Source of the DNA: Candidatus Cloacimonadota bacterium
GTDB taxonomy: Bacteria > Cloacimonadota > Cloacimonadia > Cloacimonadales > Cloacimonadaceae
DNA length: 64,000 nucleotides
Direction of reading: 5' to 3'
Assembly (NCBI GenBank): GCA_012728875.1
Contig: JAAYEF010000031.1
Span: 62,001 to 126,000 of the forward strand
Shown here: positions 34,681 to 44,389 of the stretch, one piece after another
How the letters are laid out: every line of letters starts with the position of its first letter
Position numbering within the stretch: the stretch's first letter is position 1
Notes under the pieces: model-generated
The model's input: only the letters and a program-made list of their open reading frames with translations
Database searches by the model: none
What the model was told of the DNA's origin: nothing
Translations under genes and position numbers: made by a program

Positions 34681-35207
34681 TGTTTGTTGCGGTTGAACCA
34701 ACGCTTGATGCGGCGCATGATGTTGCGATCCAAAAACTGTTCGGCAGTGGCGGTGATCTTTTGCAAAAGATGCAGGATGTTGCCTTCGCCGCTCCAGTTG
34801 TCTTCCAGGATGTGCTGGTCGATGTCGTTCAGCAGCATGTTCAAGCCCATCACAACCATCACCAGGTCGTCCACATAGCCCAAAACCGGGATGAAGTCCG
34901 GAATGATGTCCAGCGGCAGGACCACATAGGCTATCACACCAGCCAGCATCATTTTACGCTTCACGGGCACGCGCTTGTCCACGGCAACCCTGCTCAGCAG
35001 AATAAATAAATCCGGCAGCAAAAACAGGTATTCCGCCACCTTGTTGCCGGTTTTTCCGGTCTTTTCCTTGGTCCAATCCTTGGCTTTGCTGCGCAGTTTT
35101 TCATAGAACTGCATATTTTGCGGACCGATATCCACAATGCGTTCGCGCATCTCTTCCCGCTCGGAATCGGGAATCTCTTGTCCTTCAAAAATATCGTCTT
35201 CGTGCAT
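34677..35207 (-). CDS. DUF1232 (YkvA-like) membrane-associated protein
   Basis: 176 residues with GAGGTAAAC before the ATG. The DUF1232 core is visible: LPDLFILLSRVAVDKRVPVK, AGVIAYVVLPLDIIPDFIPV and LGYVDDLVMVVMGLNML. Such proteins carry one or two hydrophobic helices with the P-x-D-x-I-P-D motif and are of unknown function. The N-terminus is acidic and the C-terminus basic (RIKRWFNRNKQ). First gene of a minus-strand set with rdgB. Confidence 0.9.
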   Translation of the reverse strand: MHEDDIFEGQEIPDSEREEMRERIVDIGPQNMQFYEKLRSKAKDWTKEKTGKTGNKVAEYLFLLPDLFILLSRVAVDKRVPVKRKMMLAGVIAYVVLPLDIIPDFIPVLGYVDDLVMVVMGLNMLLNDIDQHILEDNWSGEGNILHLLQKITATAEQFLDRNIMRRIKRWFNRNKQ

Positions 35208-35415
35208 GTTTACCTCACAAATCCAGTATTTCAGCCGTCACTAAAACAGTCAATGTTTTTTTCATGATCCGCCCTCGGCGCTGACGGAAGAGTATCTCCA
35301 GTTTTTCCTGAAAACATCCTAAAGCGGCTTTGGAAAGTGTTTTGGTTGACTTTAGGTTGTGTTTGACTTGTAGCCCGGTGCAATTTGAATGGCAGGCCTC
35401 AAATGAAATAAAAAA

Positions 35416-35440
35416 AGCCGGGACCACGAGGATCCCGGCT
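35416..35440 (-). terminator. Rho-independent terminator of ppdK
   Basis: AGCCGGGA (35416-35423) is the exact reverse complement of 35433-35440, with a 9-base loop; on the minus strand it runs into six T residues. It lies 29 bases past the ppdK stop. The 35208-35468 gap has nothing else that I recognise. Confidence 0.88.
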
Positions 35441-35468
35441 GGTTTATATCTTGTTGTTATGTCTTAAC

Positions 35469-38189
35469 TTAGCGCAGGGCAGCCATTGCGGCGGCAAGCC
35501 TGGCAATCGGCACGCGGTAGGGTGAGCAGCTCACGTAGTTCATGCCCACACGGTGGCAGAATTCCACAGAACTGGGCTCTCCGCCGTGTTCACCGCAGAT
35601 GCCAACCTTGAGATTGGGTCTGCCCTGGCGTCCACGCTGAACAGCCAGATCAACCAACTGTCCCACACCTTCTTGATCCAAAATCTCGAAGGGGTCGTGT
35701 TTCAGGATGCCCTTTGCTTTATAGATGGGCAGGAACACTCCGGCGTCGTCGCGGGAATAGCCAAAGGTCATCTGGGTCAGGTCGTTTGTGCCAAAGCTGA
35801 AGAATTCGGCACTTAGGGCAACCCTGTCTGCCATCAGGCAGGCGCGGGGAATTTCGATCATGGTGCCAACCAGGTAGTCCAGTCTGTCACCTTTTTCGGC
35901 GAACACTTTTTCCGCGGTGTTGCGGATGATCTCTTCCTGCAGCTTGAATTCAGCTTCGGTGCCGATCAGCGGAACCATGATTTCGGGAAGCACGTTAATG
36001 CCTTTCGCTTTCATGTTCAGCGCTGCTTCGATGATGGCGCGGGCCTGCATTTCGGTGATTTCGGGATAGGTGTTGCCCAGGCGGCAGCCGCGATGTCCCA
36101 GCATGGGGTTGAGTTCATGCAGGGAAGCCACGCGTTCCTTCACGTGTTGCAGGGTGATGCCAAGTTCCTGGGCCAGTTCCTGTTGCTGGGCTTCTTCCTG
36201 GGGCACAAATTCATGGAGCGGCGGATCCAAAAGTCTGATAGTGACGGGGAGGCCGTCCATGGCTTCAAAGATGCCTTCAAAGTCTGAACGCTGAATGGGC
36301 ATCAGCTTGTCCAAGGCTTTGCGGCGTCCTGCTTCGGTTTCCGCCAGGATCATTTCGCGCATGGCTTTGATGCGGTCGCCTTCAAAGAACATGTGTTCGG
36401 TGCGGCAGAGTCCGATTCCCTTGGCGCCAAAGTTGCGTGCAATGGTGGCATCCTTGGGGGTGTCGGCGTTAGTGCGCACATCCATGCGGGTATATTTTTC
36501 CGCCAAATCCATGATCTGGGCAAAGTCGCCGCTCAGTTCGGGATCCTGGGTGTCGATGGCACCTTCCAAAACCTGGCCGGTGCTGCCGTTGAGGGAGATC
36601 CAGTCTCCTTCCTTATATGCTTTTCCATCCACGTTCATCACGCGGTTTTTATAGTCGATGTTAATGCTTCCCGCGCCGGAAACGCAGCATTTACCCATTC
36701 CGCGGGCAACCACCGCAGCGTGGGAGGTCATGCCGCCCTTTGCAGTGAGGATACCCTTGGAAACCGTCATTCCGCGCAGGTCTTCCGGTGAGGTTTCCAC
36801 ACGACAGAGCACCACTTTCTTGCCTTCTGCCGCCCATTTTTCGGCATCTTCAGCAAAGAAAACGATCTGTCCGGTGGCGGCGCCTGGTGAGGCGGGAAGG
36901 CCTTTGGCGATCACTTTTGCGCCAGCCAAGCCCTTCTGGGTGAAAACGGGGTGCAAAAGTTCGTTGAGCTTGTTCGGCTCCATGCGCAGCAGGGCTGTCT
37001 TTTCATCGATCAAGCCTTCGCGCACCATGTCCATGGCAACCTTCACCATGGCAAATCCGGTGCGTTTGCCGCTGCGGGTTTGCAGCATCCAGAGCTTGCC
37101 GTCCTGGATGGTGAATTCCACGTCCTGCATGTCCTTGGTGTGGGTTTCCAGCTTTTTTTGAATGTCGAAAAGCTCCTGGTAAGCGGCGGGCATGGCTTCT
37201 TCCAGGGAAGGATAGTTCGCGGCGCGATCTTCCTCGGAAACGTTGGCGAGCTTTGCCCAGCGCTGGGAACCGATCTTGGTGATTTGCTGCGGGGTGCGGA
37301 TGCCTGCCACAACGTCTTCGCCCTGGGCGTTGATCAGGTATTCACCGTTGAAAAGGTTTTCTCCGGTGGCGGCGTCGCGGGTGAAAGCCACGCCGGTGGC
37401 GCTTGATTCGCCCATGTTTCCAAACACCATAGCCTGGACGTTGACGGCGGTGCCCCAGTCATCCGGGATGTCGTTCAATTGGCGATAGTAAACGGCACGG
37501 TCGTTGCCCCAGCTGTCAAACACGGCAAAGATTGAACCCCAAAGCTGTTCCCAGGGATCATCCGGAAAGTCGTGTCCGGTGCTGTCTTTCACGGCTTTTT
37601 TGAAGCGACGGACCAATTCCTTCAGGTCGTCGGCGGTCAAATCAAGGTCGTTTTCCACGCCCTTTTCTTCTTTCATCTCGTCGATGATCACTTCAAAGGG
37701 GTCGCGCTCTTCTTTGCTGGCGGGCTTGAGCCCCAACACAACGTCGCCATACATCTGCACAAAGCGGCGATAGCTGTCCCAGGCAAAGCGGGCATTTGCT
37801 GTGCGGGCAATCAGGCCCTGCACGGCGTTGTCGTTCATGCCCAGGTTCAGGATGGTGTCCATCATGCCGGGCATGGAGGCGCGGGAACCGCTGCGCACGG
37901 AGAGCAGGAGCGGGTTTTCGTTTGAGCCAAAGCTCGTTCCCATCAGCTTTTCCACATACTGGACAGCTTTTTTTACTTCGTCCAGCAGGCGCTCGCGGAC
38001 TTTGTCTTCTCCGTCGCGCGTGTATTCATTACAAGTATCTGCGGTAATTGTGAATCCAGGGGGGACCGGCACTCCGATCAGGTTCATTTCGGCCAGGTTG
38101 GCCCCTTTGCCGCCAAGGATGGCTTTCATGTCGGCATTGCCTTCGGCGCTTCCGTTGCCGAAGAGGTAAACACGTTTTGTTTCTGGCAT
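35469..38189 (-). CDS. ppdK: Pyruvate, phosphate dikinase
   Basis: 906 residues, close to the usual 870-900, with GGAGGAT before the ATG. It interconverts pyruvate, ATP and phosphate with PEP, AMP and pyrophosphate, and in fermenters may run in the ATP-forming direction. The ATP-grasp domain (GGKGANLAEMNLIGVPVPPG) is followed by the swivelling phosphohistidine domain (GGMTSHAAVVARGMGK, catalytic His) and the PEP-binding TIM barrel (GLCRTEHMFF, EIMVPLIG, FSFGTNDLTQM, ICGEHGGEPSSVEF). Monocistronic, with its own terminator. Confidence 0.98.
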   Translation of the reverse strand: MPETKRVYLFGNGSAEGNADMKAILGGKGANLAEMNLIGVPVPPGFTITADTCNEYTRDGEDKVRERLLDEVKKAVQYVEKLMGTSFGSNENPLLLSVRSGSRASMPGMMDTILNLGMNDNAVQGLIARTANARFAWDSYRRFVQMYGDVVLGLKPASKEERDPFEVIIDEMKEEKGVENDLDLTADDLKELVRRFKKAVKDSTGHDFPDDPWEQLWGSIFAVFDSWGNDRAVYYRQLNDIPDDWGTAVNVQAMVFGNMGESSATGVAFTRDAATGENLFNGEYLINAQGEDVVAGIRTPQQITKIGSQRWAKLANVSEEDRAANYPSLEEAMPAAYQELFDIQKKLETHTKDMQDVEFTIQDGKLWMLQTRSGKRTGFAMVKVAMDMVREGLIDEKTALLRMEPNKLNELLHPVFTQKGLAGAKVIAKGLPASPGAATGQIVFFAEDAEKWAAEGKKVVLCRVETSPEDLRGMTVSKGILTAKGGMTSHAAVVARGMGKCCVSGAGSINIDYKNRVMNVDGKAYKEGDWISLNGSTGQVLEGAIDTQDPELSGDFAQIMDLAEKYTRMDVRTNADTPKDATIARNFGAKGIGLCRTEHMFFEGDRIKAMREMILAETEAGRRKALDKLMPIQRSDFEGIFEAMDGLPVTIRLLDPPLHEFVPQEEAQQQELAQELGITLQHVKERVASLHELNPMLGHRGCRLGNTYPEITEMQARAIIEAALNMKAKGINVLPEIMVPLIGTEAEFKLQEEIIRNTAEKVFAEKGDRLDYLVGTMIEIPRACLMADRVALSAEFFSFGTNDLTQMTFGYSRDDAGVFLPIYKAKGILKHDPFEILDQEGVGQLVDLAVQRGRQGRPNLKVGICGEHGGEPSSVEFCHRVGMNYVSCSPYRVPIARLAAAMAALR

Positions 38190-38483
38190 TTATCCTCCAT
38201 AGGTAGGGATTTTATTGTTTCCATCACTCAAAAATTTTGAGGGAGTTTTTGTCAACTACAAAAGCGGGAGGGTGTTTTTTGCGCATCACCTTGAAAAATC
38301 TAAATTTGCCTCCATCGGCTGGAGCTTTTTTTCAGTTTGCCGAACCATGTTTTTCGTCGTGGTTTAGCGCTTCTCGGCTGGCTTGAATAAAAAAAGCTTT
38401 ACAGATTGACAGCAGTCCACAGAATGTATTCTCAGTGAAAAAGCAATGATTTTCAAATGTATAAAGCATAGTAAGGAAAAGCG
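38190..38483. other. Divergent intergenic region ppdK / HhH-barrel gene
   Basis: About 294 AT-rich bases carrying both upstream regions. Ribosome sites are clear (GGAGGAT for ppdK, TAAGGAAA for the plus-strand gene) but no confident promoter elements were found. A CTCC/GGAG mini-hairpin followed by T residues near 38310-38335 is too weak to call a terminator. Confidence 0.35.
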
Positions 38484-41105
38484 ATGAAAAAGTTATTTGC
38501 CATCCTCTTTGCCCTCTTTTGCCTGGGCTTCCTGGCCGCGAAGGTGGATCTGAACACCGCCGGCTACGAGGAATTGCTGCAGCTGCCCATCTCGGCAAAG
38601 CAGGCTCGGGACATCCTGGACTACCGAACCTACATCAGCGTTTTCTCGGATATCTATCAGCTTCGGGAAATCCCGTCCATCGACCAGAAGACACTGCTCC
38701 GGATCAAGGATCTGGCTGTGGTTTCCCTCTGGCTGGAAGAAGACGAGGTTGCAGCCCGGCGCGCCGAAATCCGGGACCTGCTGGAACGCCTGGACAGCAA
38801 TGAAGGAGCCTCGGAAGGGATGTCCGACGTTTGGGAAGATTATCTGATGACGCCGCAAAATGTGAACAAAATGCTTTTTGACGACTTCATCAGCCTGCCA
38901 AACGTCTCCGCCATCGACGCCGTGGGCATTTTGAAAAGAACCGCCAGAGGAGACACCATCTCCGACATGCGGGACCTGCGCAACTCTCCCGGACTCAGCT
39001 ACTACGGCTACACAAACCTGCGCAGCTACGTCTATTACAGGGAACCCCCGGTGAAAAACCGTTTCATGTGGGAAGCCCAGATGCAATACTTCACCAGCTA
39101 TTACCAGGAAGGCGTGCACGACATGTATCACGAGCCCTTCCTGCGCAGCAGCTATGGAAACGCCAGCGTCGTGATCCCAAACCGCAAGGACCTCTCCTAC
39201 TGGGGCTACTTCGACCTGGGCAAGCTTGATCCGGACTACATGCTGAAGCTGCGCGCCCGCTATGGAAATCACGTGAAAGTTGGCTGGATGTACAATAGCC
39301 CCAAGGGTGAAACAGACATGTGGGAAAAGGATCCCGGCGAGTTTGTGGCGGATTCAAAATTTTATGCCGGCTATGAGACCGGCTCGCTGCCGCTGTTGAA
39401 AAACACACGCCTGAAAACTTATTTGGGACACTACCGCGCCACCTTCGGCGAAGGCCTGGTGATGGAAAACACGGATTTCTACAACGCCCGCAAAACCGGA
39501 TACGGCTTCAGCAAGCGCATCCTGGGCATCACGCCGGATCTTTCCAGAACTCAGGAATTTGCCTTGCGCGGAGCGGCGCTGGAAGTCACCAATCCTTGGT
39601 TTGGCGCAGCCGCCTGGGTTTCCCGGGATAAGAAGGATGCGATCGCCTATCTGGACCGGGACGGCAACATCGTTCAGGAAAGCGGACGCAACAAGCTGTT
39701 CAGCTATGTGATTCCCACCACGCGTTTCGACAATGAAGAACTACGCGAAGCCGAAGCCTATTTCAACACGGAGATACAGAGCGGAAGCCCCTATGCCACA
39801 GACTACGTGAACCTTGCCTATCGCAAGGACGTTTTGAACGAAACGCTGTGGGGCATGCATTTGCAGGCCAACCCCTTCCTGGGCACAAAGCTGGGCTTCA
39901 CCACCTACACTGCGCTGTATGACAATGCCTTCTTTGCCGTGCCAGACTGGAACAACCTGAATATGCTCCTGGTGCGCGACTCCTATTACTATCCAAAATT
40001 CAAGATGCTGGATGCCGAAATCGCCGGACTCTACAGCACTCTCACAGACAGCTATGCCCGCGACTACCGCCGTGTTTTGGGCTTCGACGCCCAAACCACC
40101 ATCAGCAACGTTTCCGTGCAGGGCGAATATGCAGAGCTCACGGTTGACGGCTCGGACTTCAAGCTGGGAGACGACCCAAAAGCTTATCTGGTGAGCGCTT
40201 ACACGCAATATGACAACCTCTATTTCCTGGCGCTCTATCGCCATTACGACATCGGTTTCGACAACCCTTACAGCAACTCCTTCTCCGAGCACGAGCGCTT
40301 CACCGGCACCATTTTGGAAAAAAACATCTATGCACTCACCAACCCCACGCTCTCCGACCTTTTCCAAAACAGCCCCCACTCTCAGCCTGAAAAGGGTGTT
40401 TATTTTGAGACCCGCTACAAATTCGACACATTATTCACCCTGGGACGCAGCTATCTGGATATGTGGGAACGCCTGGCTGATGGCCGCCGCTCCGTGAGGC
40501 TGCAAACCGAACTGGAGTTCCGTCCGCTGTTCCAGCTTGCCCTGCGCGCCCGTTATAAGAATCAGGTGAACCGCTACAGCGACTTTGCCGACCGCGGCGT
40601 CTCCAAAACGGACGAATACACCTTCAGCGTTCGCACCTTCCTTTCAAACCGGGATTTCCTGGAATTTGAATATCGCTACAACACGGTTTTGAGCCCGCCC
40701 TACACCTCGCTCACAAACCCGGCTCAGCCCGGTGACAACAGCATTGCGGGCGCCATGACCCTGATGACCGGAGACTACATCGGCGTGAACTACACCCACA
40801 ATTTCAACGCCAACCTGAAGCTGCAGGGCTCGGTGATCTACTGGTTTGGGCATGGCATTTCCCACTGGGATTGGGAAGATATGGAAATCGACTTTATGGG
40901 CGACAAAGGCATGAAAGCCTGGGTGAACCTGCATTCCCGCATCTCCAAAAATATGTACCTTTCCCTGAAATTCCGTCATAAAGCCTATGAAACACAGGAT
41001 CTCAGCATCCGTAAATATAACGTGCCAGTGGATGGCGAAAACCTTTTCCGGAGGGTGGAACGCAAGGAAAACACCGTCCGTCTCAGCCTTGAATACCGCT
41101 ACTAA
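38484..41105 (+). CDS. Exported helix-hairpin-helix protein with probable outer-membrane beta-barrel
   Basis: 873 residues: a signal peptide (MKKLFAILFALFCLGFLAA), then a ComEA-like helix-hairpin-helix domain (VDLNTAGYEELLQLPIS, ARDILDYRTYISVFSDIYQL, about 20-75) and a second related copy (DDFISLPNVSAIDAVGILKR, about 131-175). The GIG hairpins of classical ComEA are degenerate. The remaining 680 residues have alternating aromatic and polar strands, with many Tyr, and end in VRLSLEYRY, the usual aromatic terminus of an outer-membrane barrel. TAAGGAAA precedes the ATG. It starts an operon with a PorV/FadL-like protein and a 5'-nucleotidase. The barrel is inferred from pattern; function unknown, nucleic-acid contact outside the cell is possible. 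Confidence 0.8.
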   Translation: MKKLFAILFALFCLGFLAAKVDLNTAGYEELLQLPISAKQARDILDYRTYISVFSDIYQLREIPSIDQKTLLRIKDLAVVSLWLEEDEVAARRAEIRDLLERLDSNEGASEGMSDVWEDYLMTPQNVNKMLFDDFISLPNVSAIDAVGILKRTARGDTISDMRDLRNSPGLSYYGYTNLRSYVYYREPPVKNRFMWEAQMQYFTSYYQEGVHDMYHEPFLRSSYGNASVVIPNRKDLSYWGYFDLGKLDPDYMLKLRARYGNHVKVGWMYNSPKGETDMWEKDPGEFVADSKFYAGYETGSLPLLKNTRLKTYLGHYRATFGEGLVMENTDFYNARKTGYGFSKRILGITPDLSRTQEFALRGAALEVTNPWFGAAAWVSRDKKDAIAYLDRDGNIVQESGRNKLFSYVIPTTRFDNEELREAEAYFNTEIQSGSPYATDYVNLAYRKDVLNETLWGMHLQANPFLGTKLGFTTYTALYDNAFFAVPDWNNLNMLLVRDSYYYPKFKMLDAEIAGLYSTLTDSYARDYRRVLGFDAQTTISNVSVQGEYAELTVDGSDFKLGDDPKAYLVSAYTQYDNLYFLALYRHYDIGFDNPYSNSFSEHERFTGTILEKNIYALTNPTLSDLFQNSPHSQPEKGVYFETRYKFDTLFTLGRSYLDMWERLADGRRSVRLQTELEFRPLFQLALRARYKNQVNRYSDFADRGVSKTDEYTFSVRTFLSNRDFLEFEYRYNTVLSPPYTSLTNPAQPGDNSIAGAMTLMTGDYIGVNYTHNFNANLKLQGSVIYWFGHGISHWDWEDMEIDFMGDKGMKAWVNLHSRISKNMYLSLKFRHKAYETQDLSIRKYNVPVDGENLFRRVERKENTVRLSLEYRY

Positions 41106-41117
41106 TGTGGAGGAACA

Positions 41118-42521
41118 ATGATTAAAAAACAATTTATCCTGATATACGCTTTGCTCTTGATCGCAGCCACGCTCAGCGCTTGGTCGCTCACCGATGACTA
41201 TTTTGGAAACCGTTTTGGCAGCCTGAACGCACGCAGCCAAGCCATGGGCGGAACCGGCCTTTTTGAAGATACCCGCGTGGGCGGAATTGCACTGAATCCC
41301 GCCAATATCACCCTCATGGAAAAATGGGTGGGACTGGAAGTCGCCGGATTTGTGAACCGCAACGAAGACCACCGCGCCCTGCCGTTGTACAACTCTTTCG
41401 ACAACTACATCGACGACGCGGTCTATGCCTCAAGCATCAATTTCAATGACGACTTTGCCGGCGCGGCTTTTGGCGCAGTGAAGTTTGGCTCGGCAAAGCT
41501 GGGACTCGGCTTGAGCTACAGACCCATTTTGAGCTTCGACAGCAGCTATTTGGAGCAGATCCGCAACAACCGCAACACCGACAACGACACCTATCCCGAG
41601 CTCGTTGCCGTCAACCGCATCGAAAACGAAGGCAAGCTGATGCAGGCCTCCGCGCTTGCCAGCCTGGGATTTCGCCTGGGCGAATATGCCGACCTGAACC
41701 TCGGCTTTGAATTTGGCAAGCTCATGGGCGGCAGCACCAGCTTGAAAACCATCCGCTGGAGCCAGTGGGCTGTGGAAACCGTTGGTGAAAACGTTTTGCC
41801 GGAATATACCTACGACGGGAAAGTGGATCTGGATGGCATGCTGCTGAAAAGCGGCTTCGCCGTCAGGCTGAACGAACGCTTTGGCTTGGCGGGAACCTGG
41901 CAGCTCAAGTCAACCCTCGACCGCGCAGTGGATTACAGCATCCACAAAGACGCCTACAGAGGCCACGCCGCCATCGATTCCACCGCTTCCTTCACCGAGG
42001 ATTTCATCCTCCCCAGCCAATTTAATATCGGGCTTAACTATCAGCCCCGCAATATCATGCGCACTCGCTTCAACCTTGAGGCAGAGTGGGTGAGACATTC
42101 CGAGATCTCCAGCCACTACGACGATTGCCTGAACTTCTACACCGGAGTGGAACACCACGTTAATAACCGTCTGCCCCTGCGTTTGGGCTTCCAAGCCGTG
42201 AACAGCTATTTGCGCGACGTGGAAGACGACGGTGCCATCATCGTGAAAAAAGTGCTGACCCCCATGATCACCGGCGGCAGCAGCATTCCGCTCAGCGACA
42301 ATCTGCATCTGGATTTGGGCTTGGGCTATTCCTGGCGCGAATATGAAGCGCTCGACCTTTTTGGCGATACCTACTACAACGACAAACAATACACCGGGCT
42401 TGGCAGCTACAAGCTTTGGCCAAACCAACACATTGTTCTGTCCGACCGCGGCTGGGACAACCCGGACAAGGTGCGCGAGAGCAATGTTAGCCTGAGCGCC
42501 AGCCTGGGCTTCACATGGTGA
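41118..42521 (+). CDS. PorV/FadL-like outer-membrane beta-barrel protein
   Basis: 467 residues with a signal peptide (MIKKQFILIYALLLIAATLSA). The mature start, GNRFGSLNARSQAMGGTG, with ALNPANITLM a little later, is the signature of FadL/PorV-type and UPF0164-like barrels (arrays of glycine, small residues and an NPA motif). The rest is amphipathic strands ending LSASLGFTW. GGAGGAAC precedes the ATG, 12 bases after the HhH-barrel gene. PorV is the T9SS shuttle and FadL carries hydrophobic molecules; the subfamily cannot be settled here. Confidence 0.8.
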   Translation: MIKKQFILIYALLLIAATLSAWSLTDDYFGNRFGSLNARSQAMGGTGLFEDTRVGGIALNPANITLMEKWVGLEVAGFVNRNEDHRALPLYNSFDNYIDDAVYASSINFNDDFAGAAFGAVKFGSAKLGLGLSYRPILSFDSSYLEQIRNNRNTDNDTYPELVAVNRIENEGKLMQASALASLGFRLGEYADLNLGFEFGKLMGGSTSLKTIRWSQWAVETVGENVLPEYTYDGKVDLDGMLLKSGFAVRLNERFGLAGTWQLKSTLDRAVDYSIHKDAYRGHAAIDSTASFTEDFILPSQFNIGLNYQPRNIMRTRFNLEAEWVRHSEISSHYDDCLNFYTGVEHHVNNRLPLRLGFQAVNSYLRDVEDDGAIIVKKVLTPMITGGSSIPLSDNLHLDLGLGYSWREYEALDLFGDTYYNDKQYTGLGSYKLWPNQHIVLSDRGWDNPDKVRESNVSLSASLGFTW

Positions 42522-42526
42522 TACAA

Positions 42527-44185
42527 ATGAAAAGAATATTGATACTTACGGCGATCTGCCTGGCTTTGACGGTCGGGCTTTTTGCCGAAGATCTGCGCCT
42601 GGACATTGTTTTCTCAAACGACATCCATGGCGGCATCGACCGTGCGGAAGCCACGTTCATGAACCCTGACTTTCCGCCTCAACTGGGTGGAGGGGCTTCC
42701 GCAGCCACTCTCATCAATCATGTGCGCTCGCTTGCCGGAAAAAAACGCGACATGCTGCTTCTGGATGCGGGTGATTTTTTCCAGGGACGCCCTGTGGGAA
42801 CCGTTACCAAGGGCCGCGCCGTGATTGAATATATGAACGCGATCGGCTATGATGCCATGACCATTGGAAACCATGAATATGACATCGTGGAAGAAGAACT
42901 TACGGAAACCCTCAAAGCGGCAAATTTCCCCATCCTGAGCTGCAATATCCAGGATAAACGCACTGGGGAGCTGCCCTGGTATGTGGTGCCCTATCGCATT
43001 GTAAACCGCATGGGCCTGCGCATCGGCATCATCGGTTTCACCACCACGGACACCGAGAAAATGAGCTTTCCCGACCACATCAAAAATATCCGCTTTCTGG
43101 ACGAAAAGGAAAGCGTAGGCAAATATGTGGACATCGTTCGCAATCAGGAAAAAGCCGATATCGTGATCGTTTTGGGTCACGCCGGTTTGCCTTACGACAA
43201 CGAGGAAACCTACCTGACGCGCTACAACACCAAGGGCGAAAGGCTTTCTGAAGAACGCTACGCCGCCTGGGGTTGGGACGCTCAGGAAGTTGCCCGCGAG
43301 GTGCCTGGCATCGATCTTTTCATCGGTGGCCACATCCACAAAGGCATTGCCAAACCTTGGATCGACCCTTACACCCACACCATGGTGATCCAGGGCTACG
43401 CCTATGGCAGCAACCTTGGCTGGATGACGCTCACCATCGATCCTGAGACCAAATCCGTGAGCGGATACGAACTGCCCGCCCTGCGCGAGGGCTTGATGAT
43501 CACGCTCTTTGAAGACCAGTTCATCCCCGATCCCGATATTTCCAAAACCATCGAAGCCCAGGTTGCCATTGCCGAGAAAGGCATGGACGAGATCATCGGA
43601 AGCGCCGCAGTCCATCTTTCGCGCACCAACGTGGACGCTCAAAGCCTGATGGGAAATACCATCACGGACGCCATGCGCAACGAGGTGAACGCCGACTTTG
43701 CCTTTTTGAACCTGGGCGGAGTGCGTGCCGAAATCAAAAGCGGCCCCGTGACCTATCGCGATATCTTCCAGGTGATGCCTTTCGACAATATGCTGGTCAG
43801 CTTCCGCTGCACCGGTGAGTTTTTGCGCCGCATCATCGAAACCCGCGTGGAAGGCGGACGCCACGGCTTGGTGGTTTCCGGTGTGAACGTGGTTTATTCC
43901 AAGAAACGCCCCAACTTCGACAGGGTTACCACCCTCAAAATTGGCGGCGAACCCTGGGACAAAAACAAGATTTACACCTGCGCCACCACGGACTTCCTGT
44001 TGCAGGGAAATGCAGGACTCACCCTGCTGACCCAGGTGCCTCAGGAAGACATTTTCCAGCATCAAATCAACCTGCGTGACGCCATCGTGAACTATTTCAG
44101 GCAGAAAAGCCCCATTCGCACGAAGATTGACGACCGCTGGAAACGTGATGACAGCGCCAAACAAAGTCTGGAAATGATGCAATAA
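42527..44185 (+). CDS. Exported 5'-nucleotidase / UDP-sugar hydrolase family phosphoesterase
   Basis: 552 residues from the ATG at 42527, chosen because MKRILILTAICLALTVGLFA forms a clean signal peptide; GGTG lies before it. The metallophosphoesterase domain has NDIHGG (metal-binding), LLLDAGDFFQG, TIGNHEYD, LGHAG and GGHIHKG. The C-terminal nucleotide-binding domain includes MGNTITDAMR, NLGGVRAEI and QVMPFDNMLV with a conserved aromatic region. It would remove phosphate from nucleotides in the periplasm or outside. Operon partner of the HhH-barrel and PorV-like proteins; a terminator follows. Confidence 0.93.
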   Translation: MKRILILTAICLALTVGLFAEDLRLDIVFSNDIHGGIDRAEATFMNPDFPPQLGGGASAATLINHVRSLAGKKRDMLLLDAGDFFQGRPVGTVTKGRAVIEYMNAIGYDAMTIGNHEYDIVEEELTETLKAANFPILSCNIQDKRTGELPWYVVPYRIVNRMGLRIGIIGFTTTDTEKMSFPDHIKNIRFLDEKESVGKYVDIVRNQEKADIVIVLGHAGLPYDNEETYLTRYNTKGERLSEERYAAWGWDAQEVAREVPGIDLFIGGHIHKGIAKPWIDPYTHTMVIQGYAYGSNLGWMTLTIDPETKSVSGYELPALREGLMITLFEDQFIPDPDISKTIEAQVAIAEKGMDEIIGSAAVHLSRTNVDAQSLMGNTITDAMRNEVNADFAFLNLGGVRAEIKSGPVTYRDIFQVMPFDNMLVSFRCTGEFLRRIIETRVEGGRHGLVVSGVNVVYSKKRPNFDRVTTLKIGGEPWDKNKIYTCATTDFLLQGNAGLTLLTQVPQEDIFQHQINLRDAIVNYFRQKSPIRTKIDDRWKRDDSAKQSLEMMQ

Positions 44186-44208
44186 ACGCTGTCACCATAG
44201 AACTTATG

Positions 44209-44242
44209 CCGCCCTTGGGATCGTTTCCGGGGCGGTTTTTTT
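44209..44242 (+). terminator. Rho-independent terminator after 5'-nucleotidase
   Basis: CCGCCC (44209-44214) pairs with GGGCGG (44230-44235), followed by seven T residues (44236-44242), 23 bases beyond the stop. The following 147 bases before the next stop codon hold one copy of the 19-bp repeat at 44357-44375. Confidence 0.85.
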
Positions 44243-44356
44243 GCTTTGAACCCTGCCTCGTCCCCAGGCCCCAGGCAAGTTCCCAGCCGTTTCCCCCTGG
44301 TGACCCACCCGCCTTTTTTACGGGAGAGACACAGGGACGAAGGCTGGACGCTTAAA

Positions 44357-44375
44357 GCTGGAGCCAAGGAGGAAG
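44357..44375 (-). repeat. 19-bp dispersed intergenic repeat, copy 2
   Basis: Reverse-complement partner of the repeat at 7819-7837, with the same 19 bases. It lies between the terminator of the 5'-nucleotidase gene and the start of the unknown minus-strand gene's stop region. Confidence 0.6.
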
Positions 44376-44389
44376 GCGGTCTGGCGCTT

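Noticed and set aside
35215-35427. 70-codon minus-strand frame between the DUF1232 gene and ppdK
   Set aside because: It runs through the ppdK terminator hairpin, has no ribosome site and resembles no family.
42614-44182. 522-codon minus-strand frame over the 5'-nucleotidase
   Set aside because: The plus strand carries complete metallophosphoesterase motifs and an operon context; the minus frame has none.
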